The notes: generated from the letters alone by a model not told the origin. A DNA stretch of 64,000 nucleotides from Parathalassolituus penaei (GCF_026626885.1 NZ_JAPNOA010000056.1:372001-436000), one strand, 5' to 3'. Shown: positions 25,801 through 35,313, counted from the first letter of the stretch. Program-made: numbers and translations.

Positions 25801-26491
25801 GGTGACCACCAAATACAACCCGGCGCGTACCTGGACTGCTGAAAACTCGGTGGGGATTGGTGGTTCCTATCTTTGTGTGTATGGCATGGAAGGGCCGGGT
25901 GGTTACCAGTTTGTTGGCCGTACCCTGCAGATGTGGAACCGCTATCGCCGCACCCATGAGTTCAGCCAACCTTACCTGCTGCGCTTTTTTGACCAGATCC
26001 GTTTCTACGAAGTCAGCCAAAACGAACTGATGCAAATCCGCCGTGATTTCCCGCAAGGGCGTTACCCGCTGACGATCGAGCAAGGTCATTTCAGCCTCGG
26101 CGAGTACCAGCAGTTCCTCAGCGACGAAGCCGCCAGCATTGGCGCCTTCACCGAACAGCGTAACCAGGCCTTTGCCGCCGAACTGGAGCGCTGGCACCGT
26201 GATGGCCAGTTCAACTATTCCGTTGAGGAAGTTGAGGCCGACAGCACCGATATCTGCTGGCCGGAAGACGCCATTCTGGTCGACAGCCCGGTATCCGGCT
26301 CGGTGTGGCAAATCAGCACCGAGGTGGGCGCCAGCGTCAAGGCCGGTCAGGTGTTGATGATTCTGGAATCGATGAAGATGGAAATTACCGTCCACGCCCC
26401 GTGTGATGGCGTGGTTGACCAGATTGTTCTGAAAGAAGGCGGCCGGGTGAACCCTGGCCAGGCCCTGATTCTGATGTCCTCTGTGGAGTAA
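22817..26491 (+). CDS. Biotin-dependent guanidine/urea carboxylase
   Basis: A 1224-residue single-chain enzyme. Biotin carboxylase occupies about residues 1-450 ('IANRGAIATRIIRTL', ATP-grasp loop 'GGGGIGM' near 165), then a KipA/AHS2-like region from about 463 ('GGTQTTIQDVPGRSGYWDVG'), a KipI/AHS1-like region from about 831 and a C-terminal biotinyl domain with E-S-M-K1187-M. This is the usual length and order. Homologues were named urea carboxylase; those in ykkC-controlled clusters with DUF1989 genes carboxylate guanidine. The riboswitch favours guanidine, but sequence alone does not exclude urea. Confidence 0.93.
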   Translation: MIGKVLIANRGAIATRIIRTLNQMGIASVAIYADCDADSLHVRLADEAVCLNPDTPEQNQAAYTYLNVERILQIARETGAHAIHPGYGFLSENADFVARCEAEGLQFIGPTPEQITTFGLKHQARELALNSQVPLLPGSDLLTDLAAAKAEAARIGYPVMLKSTAGGGGIGMSLCHNDTELDNAFASVKRLGANNFANDGVFLEKFIARARHIEVQVFGDGQGKALAIGERDCSSQRRNQKVVEECPAPNLSDDIRQQLYATAERLLASVAYRNAGTVEFILDADTGAFYFLEVNTRLQVEHGVTEEVYGVDLVQWMVSLAAGNTSDLDSIRQQLKPSGHAIQVRIYAEDPYLNFQPAAGLLSQVAFYQPAEQERVRVDTWVETGIEIPPYFDPMIAKLIVHAQNRDDALALMQKTLDQSQLYGCETNLDYLRVLTRDQRLLDGEITTRYLNDFAYLPARIDVISGGTQTTIQDVPGRSGYWDVGVPPSGPFDSHSFRLANRLLGNPENAAGLEITIQGPTLQFSRTTQVVIGGADMDASLQTAGQGERIPVRNWQVITIEAGQILSLGRVAKTAGARAYLAVAGGIQCPDYLGSKSTFTLGQFGGHNGRGIRAGDVLHLDGSALLPQPTLTELPTELQPAICSLDTPDAGDAWLLHVIYGPHGAPDFFTHPDIDTFFATAWEVHYNSSRTGVRLIGPKPEWARADGGEAGLHPSNLHDNAYAFGSVDFTGDMPVILGPDGPSLGGFVCPATVITADLWKLGQLRAGDKVRFVPVSLETAVALEAANQQSIESLQAVAVNIEAIEPLTPILASLSAAEMGDDVVYRAAGDHFLLVEYGAMELDLRLRFRAHALMQWLQQHPLAGIRELTPGIRSLQVHYNSQQLPVQQLIAYLQQAERTLSNQLDELSVPSRIVHIPLSWDDEACRLAIQKYDQSVRKNAPWAPSNLEFIRRINGLDSIDAVKKIVFDASYLVMGLGDVYLGAPVATPVDPRHRLVTTKYNPARTWTAENSVGIGGSYLCVYGMEGPGGYQFVGRTLQMWNRYRRTHEFSQPYLLRFFDQIRFYEVSQNELMQIRRDFPQGRYPLTIEQGHFSLGEYQQFLSDEAASIGAFTEQRNQAFAAELERWHRDGQFNYSVEEVEADSTDICWPEDAILVDSPVSGSVWQISTEVGASVKAGQVLMILESMKMEITVHAPCDGVVDQIVLKEGGRVNPGQALILMSSVE

Positions 26492-26496
26492 GCCCA

Positions 26497-28326
26497 ATGA
26501 CTGTTCCGAACAAAACCCTGAACCTGAGTTTTGCCGCCCTCAAACAGGCTTACCGCAGTGGTGAGTTGAGCCCTCAACAACTGGTTGAGCAGATTATCGA
26601 ACGGGCGGCCGGTTTTACCGACCACAACATCTGGATCACCGCCCCAGCGCTGGACTGGATTCAGCCCTATATCGACGGACTTGCCAGCAAGAACCCCGAC
26701 AGCAGCCCGCTGTGGGGGATTCCGTTTGTGATCAAGGACAACATCGACCTCGCCGGTGTGCCAACCACCGCCGGTTGCCCGCAGTTTGCCTATACCCCAG
26801 GCCAACACGCCTTTGTGGTGCAGCAGCTGGTGGATGCTGGTGCCATTCCGGTCGGCAAGGCCAACCTCGATCAGTTTGCCACCGGCCTGAACGGCACCCG
26901 TTCACCGTTTGGAGCCTGCCATAACAGCTTCGATTTTGATTATGTCAGTGGCGGTTCCAGCTCCGGCTCAGCGGTATCGGTGGCGCTCGGGCTGGCCAGT
27001 TTCAGCCTCGGCACCGACACCGCCGGTTCCGGCCGTGTACCGGCCTGTTTTAACAACCTGATTGGCCTTAAACCGAGTATCGGCTTGTTGTCGGGCAGCG
27101 GGCTGGTGTATGCCTGCCGCAGCCTCGATTGCATCAGCATTTTTGCCACCAACAGCGACGACGCCAACGAGGTGCTGGAAGTTGCTGCGCAATACGACGA
27201 GGCCGATGGTTTCAGCCGCCATAACCCGTATCTGAACCTCAAACGTCATTACGGACTGGCGGCCAGTAACCTGAGTCTGGGGGTGATTCCGCCATCACAG
27301 CTGCAATTTTTCGGCGATGAAGGTTATGCCAGTGCATATGCCGATACCCTGAGTGAGCTGCAAGCGGCCGGTTTTACCCTCACCGAAATCGACTTTGAGC
27401 CCTTCCTGGAAGCCGCCCGTTTGCTGTACGAAGGCCCGTGGGTCACGGAACGTTATATGGCGACCCAGCCGTTAATCGACACCAACCCCGATGCCATCTT
27501 CCCGGTGGTACGGGCGATTGTGGAGCAGGGCAAATACCCAGCGGCTACCGATCTGTTCAAAGCCCAATATCGCCTGCGAGAACTCAAGCGCACCTGCGAT
27601 GCCATTCTGGCCTCGGTGGACGCCCTGCTGACGCCCACCGCCGGACGTCATTTCACCATCGCCGAGATGCTGGCCGAACCCATCAAGGCCAACAGCCAGC
27701 TCGGTTATTACACCAACTTCATGAACCTGCTCGATATGGCCTCGGTCGCCGTGCCAACCCGACTGTTCAGTGCTGCCAACGGCAAAACCATGCCGTTTGG
27801 TATCACTCTGGTGGGGCCTTGTATGTCCGACCGCTGGCTGCTGTCGATTGCCAATCGCCTGCAAGGCATCTTTGAACTGCCACAAGGTGCTACTGGCCAG
27901 CCGCAACCCGCCCGTGCCCAAAACCCGGTAACTTCCCAGAAACGCATCGACGTACTGGTGTGTGGTGCGCACCTGACCGGCTTGCCGCTCAACTGGCAGC
28001 TGACCGAACGCGGCGCCACCCTCAAAACCGTCACCACCACCGCCGCGGTGTATCGCATGTACGCACTCGCCGGTGGCCCGCTGTTACGCCCCGGCCTGAT
28101 TCGTGACGAATCCAATGGCGCGGCGATTGATGTGGAAATCTGGAGTATGCCAGCTGATCAGTTCGGCACCTTTGTGGCCGCCATACCGGGGCCACTGGGT
28201 ATTGGTAAAGTGCAGATCGCCGATGGTTCGATGGTCACCGGGTTTATTTGTGAGCCCTCAGGGCAAATTGGCGCGGAAGATATTACCCACCACGGCAGCT
28301 GGAAAGCCTGGCTGGCCAGCCGGTGA
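26497..28326 (+). CDS. atzF: Allophanate hydrolase
   Basis: A 609-residue amidase-signature enzyme with catalytic lysine in 'FVIKDNID' (about residue 79) and the serines of 'GGSSSGSAVS' (about 152-160). A C-terminal domain from about 480 has the GGCT-like fold seen in AtzF/DUR1 ('DVLVCGAHLTGLPLN'). It hydrolyses allophanate to ammonia and CO2, the last step of guanidine breakdown. The ribosome site GGAG overlaps the carboxylase stop, so the two are translationally close. Confidence 0.93.
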   Translation: MTVPNKTLNLSFAALKQAYRSGELSPQQLVEQIIERAAGFTDHNIWITAPALDWIQPYIDGLASKNPDSSPLWGIPFVIKDNIDLAGVPTTAGCPQFAYTPGQHAFVVQQLVDAGAIPVGKANLDQFATGLNGTRSPFGACHNSFDFDYVSGGSSSGSAVSVALGLASFSLGTDTAGSGRVPACFNNLIGLKPSIGLLSGSGLVYACRSLDCISIFATNSDDANEVLEVAAQYDEADGFSRHNPYLNLKRHYGLAASNLSLGVIPPSQLQFFGDEGYASAYADTLSELQAAGFTLTEIDFEPFLEAARLLYEGPWVTERYMATQPLIDTNPDAIFPVVRAIVEQGKYPAATDLFKAQYRLRELKRTCDAILASVDALLTPTAGRHFTIAEMLAEPIKANSQLGYYTNFMNLLDMASVAVPTRLFSAANGKTMPFGITLVGPCMSDRWLLSIANRLQGIFELPQGATGQPQPARAQNPVTSQKRIDVLVCGAHLTGLPLNWQLTERGATLKTVTTTAAVYRMYALAGGPLLRPGLIRDESNGAAIDVEIWSMPADQFGTFVAAIPGPLGIGKVQIADGSMVTGFICEPSGQIGAEDITHHGSWKAWLASR

Positions 28327-28419
28327 GGAGATCTCTTATCGGTCTCGATATGTCAGCAAAACCGCTTGCTTTGCCGGGCCTGGTCTTTGTTATGGGCAAA
28401 ACGGTCTGGATAAACTGAA

Positions 28420-28684
28420 GGGGACATCTATTTAATCCGGTGCCCGCTCTGGGCTTCCGGATGGTTACGAATCACGAAGCCAGTTTGCAGGCCTGACGGG
28501 TCAAGTCAAAAACTGGCGACACAGAGTCGGAATCATCCAGCAGCCCCCGAAGGGCGCGGGTTGCCGCTTCACATAGCTGCGTTAGAGAACTTGAAAAGGA
28601 CTCGTCATTTCGCTGCGTTCTCCGTCTTGCTCTGAGAACCGGCAACACTCGCGCAGAGCTGTGCAGGATTAAATAGATGTCCCC
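28420..28684 (+). repeat. Covarying structured element, copy E1
   Basis: A 265-base element closed by a perfect 19-bp inverted repeat (GGGGACATCTATTTAATCC at 28420-28438, complement at 28666-28684). Inside are helices 28459-28466/28531-28538, 28479-28486/28510-28517, 28560-28566/28640-28646 and 28585-28590/28617-28622. The same helices exist in copy E2 (44914-45181) with different bases, while unpaired blocks such as TTGAAAAGGACTCGTCATTT are identical. It lies between convergent genes. No ORF runs through it. Strand is arbitrary. Confidence 0.85.
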
Positions 28685-28782
28685 TGAATGTTATGGCTCT
28701 GGTTGTGAGCGCGAATTTATTGGCTGAGCTGCTCCTGCGAGCTCCAATTGACTCCCTATCTCATCTGGATTTCAACAAAGGT

Positions 28783-31038
28783 TTACCCAAACGGTTTGTA
28801 GAGTGGCAGGGCGGCGGGGCGGGCGAGGTCTTGCTGACGGTAGTCGCATACGCCGTACGGGAATATTTCCCGTAATTCATCCAGTTTGGTGCTGACGTTG
28901 ATGTCACCATAGAACCCGGCTTTGATGGCTTGCTCCACCGGAATCAGGGCGCACTGGAAGGTGTAGCCGGTGATGGCATCGCCAGCGACCTGACGTGAGC
29001 TTTCGTGGAATGGCATCAGGCGAGTGCAAGGACCGTCTTCCTGGCCATTCCAGGCGCCATTCCAGACGTCGTTGCCATGGGCGATGACCTGACCTTCGCT
29101 GCCAAAACAGGTGTCTTCCGCTTCCAGTGGTCGGGCGGCGGCCCAGCGTTGTTGCTGGTTGCCGTGGAAGTCGGGGTCGTCGGCCAGTTCGCGTTCACGG
29201 GTCAGCCAGTGGTCGAGTGTATTGATGGCGTCCCACATGGGGTTGTACGGTTTGGTGGTGATCCACAGTGGATTCAGGCTGTTGTCGCCACCGGCTTTGC
29301 GAATACGTTCGCGCGTAGAGAGTGCGGCCCATGTGTGGTGAATGTTCTGTTCGCCATCCAGATACATGCGCACATCCATAATCGGAATATCGAGCTGGCC
29401 CAGGTACACGTTGCCAGACCAGTAGGCGGCGCTGGCGGCGCGCAGGCTGCCGTGGAAGCGCGGTGCAACGTCCATCACCTGACCATTGTGAGTCATGTTG
29501 TGTTCGCCATATGGCGTCAGGCGATACAGGCGGGAGTCGCCGCTCAGGTGCCACAGATGCTCCGGTGTCATGTTTTCACCGTTTTTCCAGGAACCGATCC
29601 GGCGATTGAGGTCGATAAACTGGTCGATGTTAATCACATGATTACGCATGGCCTGCAGGCCGTATTGTACGCCGAGGTTGCTCCACGGGGACGGAGCGCG
29701 GCCACGGCGATTGGTGCCGTACATGTCGCGGTTGTCTTGCCAGTGGGTCCAGTAGGTGCGGTTAAACACGCTGGGGCTGAAGCGCTGCCAGTCACTGTGA
29801 AAGGTCGGGTTGTTCACCAGTGGCGTTGAGCCGCGCCAGCCTGCATTACATTCAGAACCGGGAGGTGTGCTGCTCGGCCATTCGTACCGCAACAGGCTGG
29901 CGGCGTCCTGCAGCCATTGCAGTCGGGGTTCCTTGCCCGGTGCGGGGGCACCCGCGACGCTCAGGCCCATTACGGCTTCGCGGTGGAACGGGTCGGCCCA
30001 GAACTTGCGGTCGGCACTCAGGTGATCGAAATAGTATTCGAGCAACTCACAATCGAGGGCGTAGTGCACCTGGGTCACCATATCCGGGTAACTGATCAGT
30101 GCTACACCACCGTCGATAATGCCGGGACGGTTCTGTGATAACAGGTACTGCTGCAAACCGCCGCCAGAGCCGCCGATGCCCATGGTGAATTTGGGCGTGC
30201 CGTAACGGGCCGCAAACTGGTGTTTCACCCGCAGCGCGGTGTCTTCCTGCAACGAGATGTTATAGGTGTTGTCGGTTTCATTGGCGCTGGAATACACCAC
30301 GGCGTAGCCCATTTGCAGGGCTTCTTTTACATCCCGCACCAGACGTTCGATGCGTACCTTGCCTTGCTGGAAGCCAATGCTGATACCGCCGCGAAAGTAA
30401 TAGATCAGCTTGCCGTTCCAGACCGTGGTGTCCGGGTCCTGCAGCTGATCGTTGTGGGTGGTCGGCATCATGATGGTGTAGATGTAGCGGTTGATGGTGC
30501 CGGTTTCGACCCGCACCAGCAGGCTGGTGTTGTCGGGCACTTTGCCAATATCGTCGTCGACCCGTTTGCCGACCAGCTCCTTGCTGCCCGGCGCGTAGTA
30601 GATGTAATGCAGCCGCGTTGGCAGGCTGCAGTCCTTGCTGTAACCAATAATCTGCCCGGAGCGATGGCCGTGTTGGTCTTCGGCGTACACCGGCACCCCC
30701 CAACCCTGGGTATTGTCGATCAGCGGCTGGCCCAGCCCACCTTCGAGGCTCTGGCACAGGAACGGGTATTGTGGTGGACCTGCAAACAGGTTTTCGACCG
30801 GCCCGGTAGCGCCATATTCAATCGGAAACTCAAAGGTTTCAGCCGGGCGTTTGAGCTGGTGTGGATGCGGCCCTGCGTAAGCGGGCACCAGGGAACGGCG
30901 GGCATCGGGTGGCATACCAACCACGTTTGGATAGGGGGAGTCGAGTCCGGCCTGATGGCGCAGGTTCAGGTAGGTGGTGTAACCAGCGCCACTGACAGCG
31001 GCTCCGATCAGCGCGGCAAACAGCAGATAGGGTTTCAT
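28783..31038 (-). CDS. DUF6351-like alpha/beta-hydrolase-type exported protein
   Basis: A 751-residue product with an N-terminal hydrophobic signal or anchor (YLLFAALIGAAVSGAGYTTYL), GGGAG before the start and a nucleophile-elbow-like 'GIGGSGGG' around residue 280. Other features include 'HYIYYAPGS' and a Trp-rich C-terminal half. I believe it belongs to the DUF6351 family, proposed alpha/beta hydrolases with untested substrates. It stands alone, converging on allophanate hydrolase across element E1. It is probably periplasmic or membrane-anchored. Confidence 0.65.
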   Translation of the reverse strand: MKPYLLFAALIGAAVSGAGYTTYLNLRHQAGLDSPYPNVVGMPPDARRSLVPAYAGPHPHQLKRPAETFEFPIEYGATGPVENLFAGPPQYPFLCQSLEGGLGQPLIDNTQGWGVPVYAEDQHGHRSGQIIGYSKDCSLPTRLHYIYYAPGSKELVGKRVDDDIGKVPDNTSLLVRVETGTINRYIYTIMMPTTHNDQLQDPDTTVWNGKLIYYFRGGISIGFQQGKVRIERLVRDVKEALQMGYAVVYSSANETDNTYNISLQEDTALRVKHQFAARYGTPKFTMGIGGSGGGLQQYLLSQNRPGIIDGGVALISYPDMVTQVHYALDCELLEYYFDHLSADRKFWADPFHREAVMGLSVAGAPAPGKEPRLQWLQDAASLLRYEWPSSTPPGSECNAGWRGSTPLVNNPTFHSDWQRFSPSVFNRTYWTHWQDNRDMYGTNRRGRAPSPWSNLGVQYGLQAMRNHVINIDQFIDLNRRIGSWKNGENMTPEHLWHLSGDSRLYRLTPYGEHNMTHNGQVMDVAPRFHGSLRAASAAYWSGNVYLGQLDIPIMDVRMYLDGEQNIHHTWAALSTRERIRKAGGDNSLNPLWITTKPYNPMWDAINTLDHWLTRERELADDPDFHGNQQQRWAAARPLEAEDTCFGSEGQVIAHGNDVWNGAWNGQEDGPCTRLMPFHESSRQVAGDAITGYTFQCALIPVEQAIKAGFYGDINVSTKLDELREIFPYGVCDYRQQDLARPAALPLYKPFG

Positions 31039-31290
31039 GAGGCTCCCGTGCAGGATAGTCAGCCAGGTGGTGGTCGATTTTGGCTTTCCTGTCTTTTATT
31101 ACTGAAGTCTAGACCCGGATGATGGGGTTTGCCGGTGTCCTGTGATGCCGGTATCGGTAATGATTTGAAGTGAAAGTTGTTTCCACACCGAAGCGTGGAA
31201 ACGTGGGCTGGAAACGTGGTTCTCGAAGCTGTGAAAGAGACAGCTGTGAAATAGAGAAATGTGAAAAAGCGAGGGTGTGGTTTCCGGGCT

Positions 31291-33273
31291 TTACACCCGG
31301 AACTTCTGCAGCAGTTGTTTCTGGCTGTTGGCCAGTTGTTGTAGCTCTTCGCCAATACGAGCGGTTTGCTGGGCGCCTGCGGCATTTTTGTCGGCAGCGT
31401 TGGCGATGGCGACAACGCTCTGGCTGATTTCACGAGCCGTGTGGCTTTGCTGTTCCGTGGCGCTGGCGATCTGGATATTCATGCTCACGATCTCGCCAAT
31501 CGACTGGCTGATATTGCCCAGTCCGCGTTCGGCATCACCAGCAACCGAAATACTGCTTTCACTCATCCGCGAGCTTTCCGCCATCACATTCACCACGGCG
31601 GTGATGAGTTTCTGCATAAGCTCGATGGTGTTCTGGATTTCGGCAGTGGACTGTTTGGTGCGGCTGGCCAGTGAACGGACCTCGTCGGCTACTACGGCAA
31701 AGCCGCGGCCCTGTTCACCGGCGCGAGCAGCTTCGATGGCGGCGTTAAGTGCCAGCAGGTTGGTCTGTTCGGCGATGTTGTGAATGGTTTCGATCACGGA
31801 GTCGATTTTTTTGCCGTAGGAATCCAGCTCGTTGGTGGTGCCAGAGGCTTGTGCAACCTGCGCCGCTTGCTGGCGGACGTTGCTGATGGCGGTTTCGATG
31901 GCCTGACGGGCCTGGTTCATCTGCTGTTTGACGTCGTCAGCGGCGTGCATGGTGTCTTGTGAGCGTTGCGCCACTTCACGCACGGTGCTTTCCATTTCGG
32001 TCATGGCGGTGGCGGTCTGTTCCAGCAGGTGTTTTTGCTCGTCGGCGGCCTGTCGGGTATCACGGCTGGTCTGAGCGTTGGTGCCTGAGGTGTGCGACAA
32101 ACGGTCGGCGGCAGAAGACAACTCACGGAAAGTGGTTTGCAGGTTGTCGGTCAGTTCATTGAGGTGGCCGCCCAGTTCGCCAAACTCATCGCTGCGACGG
32201 GTATCAAAGCGCACACGCATGTCTCCACGACTCATGCTGACCAGATTTTCGCGGAAACCGTTAATGGCGGCGCGAATACTGCGTGACAGCACCAGGCTGA
32301 TGATCACTGCCAGGGCGATGGCGCCGAGGCTGATCAGCGATAGCAGGGTCAGGCTGGTGTTGACGGTAGTTTCTGAGTCGGTGCGTGCCACATCCAGCAT
32401 TTTGCCTGCTACGCCCACCAGTTCGTCGGCGTGCTGAGTAGTTTCTGATACTTCACCACTGATGGCAGTCTGCAGGCTGGTGCTTTCGGCGTCCAGACGA
32501 TTGAGGTTGCGATAAACATTCATCAGGCCCTTGTCGTCGGACAGGTGATAGAGCAGGGGCACCAGCATAATGGAGTAAAGCTTGGCCTTGTTTGGCTCTG
32601 TTGTGCGAATACTGTCGAGGGCGTTTCTGATGACTCCGGCCTGGCCTGCAATCTGGGATTCAAGGCGTTCCATATCGCGATTGACCAGGAAGGAGCTGAA
32701 GGCGTTCATCACCGTGCGGGTGTCGCGGTCCAGTGCCTGTACGGTGGTGCGAACATCCGGCGCAAGGAACAGGTTGGTGGTGTCTTTGCCCAGGTATTTG
32801 TCGAGCTGACGATCCAGCTTCACCATGATGCGGGCATGGTGTTCTTCAATCTTGCGTAACTCCAGGGTTTTAAGGTGGTTGGCCAGCAGGCTGTCGCTGT
32901 TTTTACCGAAGTCGGTGGCCGAGGAACGGATGCCATCAAGTGCTGTTTTGAGGGCGCTATTGCTGGCAATCAGCTCCGGGCTGATGCTGCCGAGCAGCTG
33001 GTTCAGCTCCGCTATGGTGTTATCGAACTGTTGTTTGATACGGGCATTTTCTTCAATACTGTCGGTTTGCAGCAGACGCTGCATTAGCAGATCGGCATGT
33101 AACACGGTCGCGCGGATCGAACCAGCGGTGCGTGATAACGGCACGGCGCGTTCAGTTACGCCCTGTAGCTGGGTCTGAATACTGCTGAGCGACATAAAGT
33201 TACTGCCAGCCAGAACCAGCAGGGCAATCAGCAAGAGGGCAAAGCCCCAGATAATGCGTTGTACCAAAGACAT
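31291..33273 (-). CDS. Methyl-accepting chemotaxis protein
   Basis: A 660-residue receptor with TM1 (about 7-28), a large helical periplasmic domain of about 270 residues compatible with an HBM-type sensor, TM2 (about 303-327), HAMP and the signalling domain. The tip '[21 protein letters not shown]' and flanking '[13 protein letters not shown]' are canonical. There is no C-terminal receptor pentapeptide for CheR tethering. GAGGA precedes the start. It is 18 bases downstream of a periplasmic binding protein gene, suggesting that it senses the loaded binding protein. Confidence 0.92.
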   Translation of the reverse strand: MSLVQRIIWGFALLLIALLVLAGSNFMSLSSIQTQLQGVTERAVPLSRTAGSIRATVLHADLLMQRLLQTDSIEENARIKQQFDNTIAELNQLLGSISPELIASNSALKTALDGIRSSATDFGKNSDSLLANHLKTLELRKIEEHHARIMVKLDRQLDKYLGKDTTNLFLAPDVRTTVQALDRDTRTVMNAFSSFLVNRDMERLESQIAGQAGVIRNALDSIRTTEPNKAKLYSIMLVPLLYHLSDDKGLMNVYRNLNRLDAESTSLQTAISGEVSETTQHADELVGVAGKMLDVARTDSETTVNTSLTLLSLISLGAIALAVIISLVLSRSIRAAINGFRENLVSMSRGDMRVRFDTRRSDEFGELGGHLNELTDNLQTTFRELSSAADRLSHTSGTNAQTSRDTRQAADEQKHLLEQTATAMTEMESTVREVAQRSQDTMHAADDVKQQMNQARQAIETAISNVRQQAAQVAQASGTTNELDSYGKKIDSVIETIHNIAEQTNLLALNAAIEAARAGEQGRGFAVVADEVRSLASRTKQSTAEIQNTIELMQKLITAVVNVMAESSRMSESSISVAGDAERGLGNISQSIGEIVSMNIQIASATEQQSHTAREISQSVVAIANAADKNAAGAQQTARIGEELQQLANSQKQLLQKFRV

Positions 33274-33291
33274 AACGGGTCCTCGCCTGGA

Positions 33292-34221
33292 TCAGTATTT
33301 GAAACGTTCAACGTTGTCCGGTGTGACCAGCTTGAAGGGCACCATGATGACGGAATCCACGGAGTTGCCATTCAACATGTTCACCGCCGCTGATACGGCT
33401 CCCTTACCCTGACCTCGGGCATCCTGCAGCACGGTGACATCCAGTTGGCCATCGGCCATGGCTTGCAGGGCATCGCGGGTGGCGTCGACACCGCCAATCA
33501 GATAGTCCTTCGGATCCTTGCCTGCATCCTTGATGGCCATGATGGCGCCAATGGCCATTTCGTCGTTGTTGGCGGCAATGATGTTGAAATCCTTGCCGGC
33601 ATTGAGCCATTCAGTCGTTTTGCTGAGTGCCAGATTACGGCGCCAGAGGGCGGCGTCTTCGACCACCAGTGACATGTCCGGATATTTGCTGATGACGTCT
33701 TTCACCATGCGGGTGCGGGCAATGGCGGCCGGATGATTGTCCGGGCCACGCAAGAGGGCGACCTTGCCCTGATAGTTGGCCAGACGTGCCAACTCCTCCA
33801 TTTCGAGGGTGCCTGCTTCGGTATCGTTGGAGCCGACATACACAACACCATCGGGCAGTGGATCGATGCCCGGTTTACGGTTCAGTAGTACCAGCGGAAT
33901 ATGTTTGGGGGAGGCGATATCAATCACCTTTTGTACGTATGCCGGGCTGCTGTCGACCAGAATCACGATCAGGGCATCAACATCCAGGTTTGCGTATCCT
34001 GCCAGCTGTTCCAGTTGCAGTTCCGAGTTGTCTTCGGCATCCCCCACGAATATTTCATGGCCACGGCGTTCGGCGGAGCTTTCCATCGATTCTCGCAGGA
34101 GGGTCTGAAAGGTATCGTTGTAACGGGTAATGGATGCGGCGATGACACCGGCATCGGCACTGACAGCCCCGATCAGCAAGGCAGATGCCAGCAGACGGCG
34201 GGTAAACGGCAAGAGTGGCAT
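33292..34221 (-). CDS. Periplasmic sugar-type binding protein (Peripla_BP_4)
   Basis: A 309-residue product, start at 34221 with GGAG 8 bases upstream (a TTG at 34236 is less likely). After a signal peptide the RbsB-like fold is clear: 'RHGEIFVGDAEDN'-like region, 'VDALIVILVDSS', 'VLLNRKPG', 'VKDVISKYPDMSLVV' and 'AIGAIMAIKDAGKDP'. No ABC permease or ATPase gene is adjacent; the partner is the chemoreceptor just downstream. A sugar or autoinducer-2-like ligand is possible. Confidence 0.85.
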   Translation of the reverse strand: MPLLPFTRRLLASALLIGAVSADAGVIAASITRYNDTFQTLLRESMESSAERRGHEIFVGDAEDNSELQLEQLAGYANLDVDALIVILVDSSPAYVQKVIDIASPKHIPLVLLNRKPGIDPLPDGVVYVGSNDTEAGTLEMEELARLANYQGKVALLRGPDNHPAAIARTRMVKDVISKYPDMSLVVEDAALWRRNLALSKTTEWLNAGKDFNIIAANNDEMAIGAIMAIKDAGKDPKDYLIGGVDATRDALQAMADGQLDVTVLQDARGQGKGAVSAAVNMLNGNSVDSVIMVPFKLVTPDNVERFKY

Positions 34222-34297
34222 GAATGGCTCCGGCAAACAGGTGTTTACCTAAGCATAGAACAGGCCTGTTTTTTTGCTCGGCGCAGAGGGCGTGTGA

Positions 34298-34807
34298 CTA
34301 AGGGACAGATCGTGCCAGATAACAGGCGCTGTCGCCGTATTTCTGCAGGCGCTGTTGTAACTCAGGGCTGAGGCGGTGGGTGTGATCGGTGAATCCCAGC
34401 GAGCGCCAGAACGGCAGGCTGCCCTGAACCGCCACCAGTGCGGCATGATCAAGACCCTGGTCGCGGGCGATCTGTAATGCTTGCTGTACCAGACGTTGCG
34501 CCAGTTTCTGGCCACGGGCACCCGGGTCTACGGCCAGATCATGCAAATAAAAGCAGGGTTGGCCCGCGGGTGGGCAGGTGCTGATGGTATCCAACGCGGG
34601 AATATCGCCCATGACCCAGGGATGGCATAACAGATAAGCGGCCAGACCTTGAGACGACTCACAGGCGAGACAGGCGTGGGCAGGGATAGCCAACTTGCTG
34701 GCCATCACTTCAGGGCGTTCCGGTTCGATGTCCAGATAACAGCGGGCCTGAATGGTCATCACGGCCGACAGGTCGCTGACCTGTAACGGCCGAATCTGAT
34801 ACGGCAT
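34298..34807 (-). CDS. GNAT-family N-acetyltransferase
   Basis: A 169-residue GNAT protein with the acetyl-CoA loop region 'AVDPGARGQKLAQRLVQQAL' and later 'VQGSLPFWRSLGFTD'. Its start lies 3 bases from the stop of the VF530-like gene and AGGA precedes it. The acceptor is unknown. Confidence 0.88.
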   Translation of the reverse strand: MPYQIRPLQVSDLSAVMTIQARCYLDIEPERPEVMASKLAIPAHACLACESSQGLAAYLLCHPWVMGDIPALDTISTCPPAGQPCFYLHDLAVDPGARGQKLAQRLVQQALQIARDQGLDHAALVAVQGSLPFWRSLGFTDHTHRLSPELQQRLQKYGDSACYLARSVP

Positions 34808-34810
34808 GTT

Positions 34811-35257
34811 TCAGTCCTGCCCGGTTTTGTCCTGATCGGTTTTGTCTTTGGCTGAAGGCCAGGCAAAACCACCGGACGATTTTCCAGCAGCGGATGCCGG
34901 GCGATTGGCTGGCTTTGGACCCGCCACTGGGCGCGGGCGCGCCGGTTTGCGGCTGCGCTCGGCCGGAACGTTGACCGGTGAACCGCCAGTGGCGAAGGTG
35001 CCGACGTACAGTTCTTCCACGGCTTCGCGTGCCCATGGGGTGCGGCGCAAGAATTTCAGACTGGATTGCACCGATGGCTCATGGGCAAAACAGTTGATGC
35101 GGACGCGTTCTGCCAGTCCGTCCCAGCCGTAGAACTCTTGCAGACGGGTGACGATGGCTTCGAGGGTGAGTCCGTGTAACGGGTTGTTGGCCTGGCTCAA
35201 GGGTAACTCCGGAATTTCAGGGCTCTGCACGGTAAAGAGCGGCAGAGGCCCTGTCAA
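34811..35257 (-). CDS. VF530-family (DUF2132) DNA-binding protein
   Basis: A product of up to 148 residues. The core '[20 protein letters not shown]' through '[20 protein letters not shown]' is the VF530/DUF2132 fold, a small helical DNA-binding domain. A basic Pro/Ala/Lys-rich C-terminal tail follows. The start is uncertain: 35257 is TTG, and a TTG at 35200 has GGAG upstream and begins close to the conserved domain. Function in the cell is not known. Confidence 0.75.
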   Translation of the reverse strand: MTGPLPLFTVQSPEIPELPLSQANNPLHGLTLEAIVTRLQEFYGWDGLAERVRINCFAHEPSVQSSLKFLRRTPWAREAVEELYVGTFATGGSPVNVPAERSRKPARPRPVAGPKPANRPASAAGKSSGGFAWPSAKDKTDQDKTGQD

Positions 35258-35313
35258 TTGTTGGCCCCATTTGTCCGTTAATGGGGCAGGGTTTCGGTAA
35301 GCGCGGTTCAGGC

